A stretch of 46,136 nucleotides of DNA, from contig CAJUFE010000040.1 in NCBI GenBank assembly GCA_910585635.1, positions 1 to 46,136 of the forward strand. The letters run 5' to 3'. Source of the DNA: an uncultured Lachnospiraceae bacterium. GTDB lineage: Bacteria; Bacillota; Clostridia; Lachnospirales; Lachnospiraceae. Under the pieces are notes generated by a model. That model did no database searches. It was not told where the DNA came from and saw nothing but the letters and a program-made list of their open reading frames with translations. Both the position numbers and the translations under genes were made by a program. Below are positions 41,698-46,136 of this stretch, in pieces; positions within the stretch are counted from its first letter, which is position 1; each line of letters starts with the position of its first letter.

Positions 41698-41979
41698 GTC
41701 TGCTCTCTGCTTTTTGTTGTTTGATCTCTGCTTTTTTACTGTCTGATTTCTGCTTTTTTACTGTCTGATCTCCGCCTTTTGCTGTTTGACCTCTGCCTTT
41801 TTGCTGTCTGATCTCTGCCTTTTGCTGTCTAATTTCTGCCCTTTTGCTGTCTAATTTCTGTCCTTTTGCTGTCTGATCTCTGCCCCTTTGGTGTCTGATC
41901 TCTGCCTCTTTGCTGTCTGATCTCTGCCCTTTTGCTGTCTAATTTCTGCCCTTTTGGCGTCTAATTTCTGCCTTTCCCT
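41698..41979. repeat. minisatellite, 21-22 bp x 13
   Basis: Thirteen tandem units on the plus strand of the form GTCTGATCTCTGCCTTTTGC-T, alternating 21 and 22 bp with substitutions (GTCTAATTTCTGCCC, GTCTGATCTCTGCCCC). Mixed unit lengths break any constant frame, so it is probably not translated, although single 21-bp units could read QQKAEIR on the minus strand. It fills the gap between the prfC stop and the pepV start. Confidence 0.88.
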
Positions 41980-42009
41980 GCTTCTCGCTGGCAAGAGCCG
42001 TCTTAAGGA

Positions 42010-43602
42010 TCAGGCATTCCCAAATTCGCTGAGCACCAGGTCCGGGTTCCGCTCTTCGACCATGCGGACGCTCCAGCTGTTGACGAACAGCAGCAGCGGG
42101 TTATCCTTTAGATCCTTGATCCGTTTCATATCCGAGGTCCCCTGGATCTTTTCCACATTGATCTGCTCTTTATTCGCCACCCAGCGGATGTACTCATACG
42201 GCAGTTTATCCAGCTTCACTTCTACATTATATTCATTTTCCAGGCGGTAGGTCAGCACCTCGAACTGCAGCTCCCCCACCACGCCCACGATGATCTCCTC
42301 CATGCCGGTGTTATATTCCTGGAAGATCTGGATCGCGCCTTCCTGGGCGATCTGGCTGACGCCCTTTAGGAACTGCTTCCGCTTCATGGTGTCCACCTGG
42401 CGCACTCTGGCGAAATGCTCCGGAGCAAAGGTGGGGATCCCCTCGAACTGGATCTTCCCTCCCGGGGCGCACAAGGTGTCTCCGATGGAGAAGATCCCCG
42501 GATCGAACACACCGATGATATCGCCGGCACAGGCACGCTCCACGATCTTCCGGTCCTGGGCCATCATCTGCTGGGGCTGGGATAAGCGGATCTTTTTGCC
42601 CCCCTGGACATGATCCACCTCCATGCCCGCCAGAAATTCCCCGGACACGATCCGCATAAAGGCGATCCGGTCCCGATGGGCCTTGTTCATATTGGCCTGG
42701 ATCTTAAAGACAAAGGCGGAAAAGGCCTGGTCAAAGGGGGCCACCACGCCCTCCGCCGTTTTCCGGGCCAGGGGTGAGGTGGTCATCTTCAGGAAATGCT
42801 TTAAGAAGATCTCCACGCCAAAATTGGTCAGGGCAGATCCGAAAAAGACCGGCGACAGTTCTCCCGCGCTGACCTTTTCCTGGTCAAAGGGGTCGCTGGC
42901 CCCATCCAACAGCTCGATCTCATCCTTCAGCTGCTGATGGTAGTCCGCACCGATCAGAGCGTCCACGTCCGTGCCGTCTAAGTCAAATTCCTGGTGGGCC
43001 ACCTCTTTCGCGCCGCCCATGGCCGCCGTGAAGGTGGTGATCTTCTTGGCGCTCCGGTCGTATACGCCCTTGAAATTTTTGCCGCAGCCGATCGGCCAGT
43101 TCACCGGGCAGGTGTGGATCCCCAGCACGCTCTCGATCTCGCTCATCAGCTCAAAGGGGTCCCTGGCCTCCCGGTCCATCTTGTTGATAAAGGTGAAGAT
43201 CGGGATGTGGCGCAGGACGCAGACCTTGAACAGCTTGATCGTCTGGGCCTCCACACCCTTGGAGCCGTCGATCACCATGACCGCAGAATCCGCCGCCATC
43301 AGGGTCCGGTAGGTGTCCTCCGAGAAATCCTGGTGCCCCGGTGTATCCAGGATATTGATGCAGTATCCGTCATAGCCGAACTGGAGCACAGAGGAGGTCA
43401 CCGAGATCCCTCTCTCCTTCTCGATCTCCATCCAGTCCGAGACCGCATGCTTGGCGGCCTTCCTGCCCTTGACCGTGCCGGCCAGGTTGATGGCCCCGCC
43501 GTACAGCAGGAATTTCTCCGTCAAGGTGGTCTTCCCGGCATCCGGGTGGGAGATGATCGCAAATGTCCTTCGTTTTTTTATCTCTTCTGCTAAGCTTGCC
43601 AC
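42010..43602 (-). CDS. prfC: peptide chain release factor 3
   Basis: GTPase that recycles RF1/RF2 from the ribosome. The 530-aa product has G1 IISHPDAGKTTLTEKFLL, switch I region GISVTSSVLQF, G3 LDTPGHQDFSEDTY, G4 FINKMDREARDP, and the RF3-specific C-terminal domain (VVGELQFEVLTYRLENEYN). The start is a GTG at 43602 with GGAGGACCAA before it. A TATAAT lies about 30 nt upstream, without a clear -35. Confidence 0.97.
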   Translation of the reverse strand: MASLAEEIKKRRTFAIISHPDAGKTTLTEKFLLYGGAINLAGTVKGRKAAKHAVSDWMEIEKERGISVTSSVLQFGYDGYCINILDTPGHQDFSEDTYRTLMAADSAVMVIDGSKGVEAQTIKLFKVCVLRHIPIFTFINKMDREARDPFELMSEIESVLGIHTCPVNWPIGCGKNFKGVYDRSAKKITTFTAAMGGAKEVAHQEFDLDGTDVDALIGADYHQQLKDEIELLDGASDPFDQEKVSAGELSPVFFGSALTNFGVEIFLKHFLKMTTSPLARKTAEGVVAPFDQAFSAFVFKIQANMNKAHRDRIAFMRIVSGEFLAGMEVDHVQGGKKIRLSQPQQMMAQDRKIVERACAGDIIGVFDPGIFSIGDTLCAPGGKIQFEGIPTFAPEHFARVRQVDTMKRKQFLKGVSQIAQEGAIQIFQEYNTGMEEIIVGVVGELQFEVLTYRLENEYNVEVKLDKLPYEYIRWVANKEQINVEKIQGTSDMKRIKDLKDNPLLLFVNSWSVRMVEERNPDLVLSEFGNA

Positions 43603-43719
43603 TTTGGTCCTCCGTTCTTACTATCTATATTATACCGAGCCTTTTTGCGCCCATGCCGCCTATCCGGGCGCCACCATACGCTCGTTCCACAAAAACACAG
43701 CGCCAGTGTACGGTCTTGC

Positions 43720-44562
43720 TCAATGCTTCATGGAAAAGCATTGGAAATGCAGCTCGATCCACGCCTTCGCCAGGTCGATCCACCCACTGCAGTAGGGCTG
43801 CAGATGGTACGCCCGTTCTCCGGCCGTCTCCTCTCTGGCCAGCGAAAGGCCATGGCCGCCTACCGGATAGATGTGCAGCTCATACTCCACCCCCGCCTGT
43901 GTCAGAGCCTGGGCGAAGAGGAGGCTGTTCTCCACCGGCACGGTCTCATCGGTCATGGTATGCCAGAGGAAGGTCTTCGGCACGGCGGCGGTCACCTGCT
44001 TTTCCAGGGACACCTTCTCCAAAAGCCCTTCCTCCCCGATCCGCCCTCCTAAGAGCTTCTCAAAGGAACTGCGGTGGGCCTTGGGTCCGGAGGTGATCAC
44101 CGGATAGCACAGGATCTGTCCGTCCGGCCTTAGATCCGCCGGCGTAAGGCCCAGGGGACCGGATACAAAGTCCTGATCCCAGAACACGCCCAGGCTGGCC
44201 GCTAAGTGACCGCCTGCGGAGAAGCCGCAGACCAGGATCTTCTCCGGATCGATCTGCCAATCTCTCGCGTTCTGCCTTGCTAGGGCTACGGCCGAGGCCA
44301 GCTCCAGCAGGGAGACCGGGAACTCGTTGGGCCCTACGCTGTACTCTAAGAGAGCGGCGCTGCAGCCGCAGGATAAAAACTGTAAGAGTACCGGCTCCTT
44401 CTCCCGGTCGGAGATCCGCTCGTAGCCTCCGCCTCCGCAGACGATCACAAAGGGCCGCCTTTTTTCCATGGCTACGCTGATATTGTCGATCTGATATACG
44501 GTAAGGATGGCCGGGCCGGTCTTCTGTCCCGGCACGGCGATCTTAAACGGCTGCTGTCTCAT
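43720..44562 (-). CDS. alpha/beta hydrolase, acetyl-esterase-like
   Basis: A 280-aa cytoplasmic esterase/lipase-type hydrolase (BD-FAE/acetylxylan-esterase-like). Seen: VIVCGGGGYERISDREKEP holding the oxyanion-hole glycines, the nucleophile in VCGFSAGGHLA (Ser about 119), the acid in LWHTMTDETVPVENS and His in YPVGGHGLSLA. Close relatives remove acetyl groups from sugars or xylo-oligosaccharides, which would fit a gut fibre-degrader, but no glycosidase is adjacent. Its first codons are duplicated as a decayed copy at 44633-44700. Confidence 0.85.
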   Translation of the reverse strand: MRQQPFKIAVPGQKTGPAILTVYQIDNISVAMEKRRPFVIVCGGGGYERISDREKEPVLLQFLSCGCSAALLEYSVGPNEFPVSLLELASAVALARQNARDWQIDPEKILVCGFSAGGHLAASLGVFWDQDFVSGPLGLTPADLRPDGQILCYPVITSGPKAHRSSFEKLLGGRIGEEGLLEKVSLEKQVTAAVPKTFLWHTMTDETVPVENSLLFAQALTQAGVEYELHIYPVGGHGLSLAREETAGERAYHLQPYCSGWIDLAKAWIELHFQCFSMKH

Positions 44563-44632
44563 CGCGCTGTCCCTCCTTGTGCTCCTCGATCTTTATTCTG
44601 ATCTTCTCTTTTTCCAGGGTCCTCCATGATCG

Positions 44633-44700
44633 TACGGATGTTGTCGGTCTGCTATACTGTAAGGACTGCCAGATCAGCCCTCTATCGCGGCACAGATATC
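44633..44700 (-). pseudogene. decayed duplicate of the esterase N-terminal codons
   Basis: Read on the minus strand, this stretch aligns with codons about 13-33 of the neighbouring esterase (AVLTV-stop-QTDNIRTIME against AILTVYQIDNISVAME), with mostly transition differences and at least two stop codons. It lies just upstream of the intact gene, so it looks like the remains of a partial tandem duplication. Confidence 0.45.
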
Positions 44701-44725
44701 CATGGGGCCCCATCCTGCAGAGAGC

Positions 44726-45916
44726 TCATCTTGCCAGAAAGATCGCGTCCAGGATCCGATGAGCCACTTCCTCTTTCCCCATCTTCACCAGAGCGGTCTC
44801 CTGTTCTTTGGTGATCAATGTGACCACATTGGTGTCGGTCCCAAATCCGGCCCCGTCTACCCGCAGGTCGTTGGCCACGATCATATCGATCTGTTTTTTC
44901 TCAAGCTTCTTCCTGGAATTTGCCAGCACGTCCTGGGTCTCCATGGAGAAGCCGCACAGAAACTGGCCCTCCCGACGGTGCTCTCCCAGCCAGGCCAGGA
45001 TATCGTCGGTCCGCTCTAAGGCCACCGACATGGCATCGTCTGCTTTTTTCACCTTCTCCGCCGCCACGTCCCTGGGACGGTAGTCTGCCACCGCCGCCGC
45101 CTTGATGATGGCGTCCTGCTCCCCGGCAAGGGAGGTGACCGCCTCGAACATCTCCTTGGCGCTCTCCACCGGGACCAGGCGGACCTGCAATGGCGCTTTC
45201 AGTGCCACCGGGCCGGAGACCAGGGTCACATCCGCTCCTCGTCTGGAAGCGGCCCTGGCGATGGCATAGCCCATCTTCCCGGTGGAATGGTTGGAGATAA
45301 AACGCACCGGATCGATGGCTTCCCGGGTAGGTCCGGCCGTGACCAGCACCTTTTTCCCCGCCAGGTCCTTGATATATCCGATCTCCTGGCAGATATGGTC
45401 AAAGAGCACCTCCGGCTCCGGCATCTTCCCCGCGCCGGTGTCCCCGCAGGCCAGATGGCCATGGGAGGGATCGATCACTTGCATCCCGTATCCTTGGCAG
45501 ATCTTCAGGTTATCCTGGAGGATCGGCGACTCATACATCCGGGTGTTCATGGCCGGGGCGATCAGCTTCGGGCACTTGCAGGCCAGGGCCGTGGTGGTCA
45601 GCATATCGTCGCAGATCCCATGGGCCAGCTTGCCGATCACATTGGCTGTGGCCGGGGCCACCAGGAGGAGATCCGCCTTTTTAGCCAGGGCCACATGCTC
45701 CACGTTGAACTCGAAGGCCCGGTCAAAGGTATCTACCACACATTTATGGCCGGTCAGGGTCTCGAAGGTGGTGGCTGTGATAAAATTCGTGGCATTCTCC
45801 GTCATCAGTACAAAAACGTCCGCCCCGCTCTTGACCAGCATACTGGCCAGGTTGGGGATCTTATAGGCCGCGATCCCGCCGGTCACGCCTAAGAGTACGG
45901 TCTTCCCTCTAAGCAT
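44726..45916 (-). CDS. coaBC: bifunctional phosphopantothenoylcysteine decarboxylase / phosphopantothenate-cysteine ligase
   Basis: Two consecutive steps of coenzyme A synthesis from 4'-phosphopantothenate. The 396-aa product has the CoaC flavoprotein half (LLGVTGGIAAYKIPNLA, VEHVALAKKADLLLVAPATA, PAMNTRMYESP, CGDTGAGKMPEPE) and from about residue 185 the CoaB half (KVLVTAGPTREAIDPVRFIS, NHSTGKMGYAIA, AAAVADYRPRD, IVANDLRVDGAGFG). GGAGAGGAAG precedes the ATG at 45916. Confidence 0.97.
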   Translation of the reverse strand: MLRGKTVLLGVTGGIAAYKIPNLASMLVKSGADVFVLMTENATNFITATTFETLTGHKCVVDTFDRAFEFNVEHVALAKKADLLLVAPATANVIGKLAHGICDDMLTTTALACKCPKLIAPAMNTRMYESPILQDNLKICQGYGMQVIDPSHGHLACGDTGAGKMPEPEVLFDHICQEIGYIKDLAGKKVLVTAGPTREAIDPVRFISNHSTGKMGYAIARAASRRGADVTLVSGPVALKAPLQVRLVPVESAKEMFEAVTSLAGEQDAIIKAAAVADYRPRDVAAEKVKKADDAMSVALERTDDILAWLGEHRREGQFLCGFSMETQDVLANSRKKLEKKQIDMIVANDLRVDGAGFGTDTNVVTLITKEQETALVKMGKEEVAHRILDAIFLAR

Positions 45917-45962
45917 CGGTCTTCCTCTCCTTATCTCCTTAACATTGCGTTTTTATCCGGGT

Positions 45963-45996
45963 CATGTTACAATATAGGCCATGTTGCAGTATAACA
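45963..45996. promoter_or_regulatory. paired CATGTTRCARTATA repeats upstream of coaBC
   Basis: CATGTTACAATATA (45963) and CATGTTGCAGTATA (45980) are 14-nt direct repeats with a 17-bp period, and the second also forms ATGTT-N7-AACAT. They lie about 50 nt before coaBC and overlap the likely promoter (TATACT/TATATT on the minus strand). Possible operator; regulator unknown. Confidence 0.35.
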
Positions 45997-46010
45997 TAAA
46001 AATCTAGTTA

Positions 46011-46136
46011 TGGAAAGGGTTGCTTTTCACAGGTTGTCCAACAGTCCGCTCCGGTTACTGTTCACTCCCATGCCAGGGAGTCCTATCGCATAGAGATGTC
46101 GCAAGGGGTCCGCTCCGGGAGGGGCATGTCACAACA
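46011..46136. mobile_element. MITE-like element, cut by the window end (copy 4)
   Basis: GTTGCTTTTCAC starts at 46019, identical over its first 12 bases to the left end of the 450-bp copy, and a second family end (GGTTACTGTTCAC) lies at 46053. From there to 46135 the sequence matches the complement of 14771-14854 at about 86 percent with one gap, including a shared 20-bp block AGGGGTCCGCTCCGGGAGGG. The other end, and thus any target duplication, lies outside the window. Confidence 0.65.

Noticed and set aside
41653..41980. Coding repeat protein (QQKAEIR units) on the minus strand
   Set aside because: Units of 21 and 22 bp alternate, so the frame breaks repeatedly and stops appear.
1..46136. 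tRNA, rRNA, CRISPR array or replication origin
   Set aside because: No T-arm GGTTCRA signature in a cloverleaf context, no spaced identical repeats and no DnaA-box cluster were seen.

Overview
The window looks like a chromosomal segment of a moderately high-GC clostridial Firmicute, most likely a Lachnospiraceae member. The clues are clostridial or sporulation-linked families (YlmC/YmxH, NrdR beside YqeG, a giant acyl-CoA dehydratase activase, DUF5721, PepV), AGGAGG-type ribosome binding sites, consensus vegetative promoters with 17-bp spacers, a B. subtilis-type LexA box and a CIRCE element. No genus can be named from the sequence alone. No rRNA, tRNA or CRISPR array was seen. Almost all long genes lie on the minus strand.

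Layout. 1-2.1 kb is an AT-richer accessory edge: remnants of a nuclease-related gene and two XRE-type regulators, an orphan operator palindrome, and an intact Rpn/PD-(D/E)XK gene. 2.2-7.5 kb holds guaA, behind a roughly 620-nt strongly structured leader with its own good promoter, and uvrA, with a LexA box. 7.6-9 kb is a lower-GC insert with a RhuM-family gene. 9-14.4 kb holds a CapA-like protein, DegV, a small membrane peptide and htpG, the last under a CIRCE element. 14.9-18.7 kb is a five-gene minus-strand run (CmpB-like membrane protein, maf, Cof-type HAD, PrsA/SurA-like lipoprotein, DUF5721). 18.7-21.8 kb is a cell-surface O-acetylation pair (MBOAT plus DHHW/AlgX-like). 21.8-23.8 kb holds a subtilisin and an SseB-like gene. 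24-27.8 kb holds a diaminopimelate-type decarboxylase, pyk, and a rhomboid-like/zinc-finger gene translationally coupled to pyk. 28-32.5 kb is the giant activase. 32.8-41.7 kb is housekeeping: glyA, argS, efp, aroD, yqeG, nrdR, ylmC, a PfkB sugar kinase and pepV. 42-45.9 kb holds prfC, an esterase-like hydrolase and coaBC.

The most unusual content is non-coding. (1) A family of MITE-like elements with termini close to GTTACTTTTCAC is flanked by 7-8 bp direct repeats. Three complete copies (61, 144 and 450 bp) are present and a fourth runs off the right end. The 450-bp copy is a nested foldback inserted against the CIRCE element of htpG. (2) The guaA leader carries at least six strong hairpins and matches no riboswitch class I can recall. 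(3) A 103-nt near-perfect hairpin with 18-bp arms separates the activase from glyA, and diverged halves of it lie near 10.75 kb. (4) Slippage-type repeats are frequent: two intergenic minisatellites (21-22 bp x13 and about 33 bp x4), an in-frame 27-bp repeat inside the MBOAT gene, and low-complexity insertions inside argS, capA and the activase.

Functionally, the core genes cover nucleotide synthesis (guaA), DNA repair (uvrA), folding (htpG), one-carbon metabolism (glyA), translation (argS, efp, prfC), the shikimate pathway (aroD), glycolysis (pyk), CoA synthesis (coaBC) and envelope modification (capA-like, MBOAT/DHHW).
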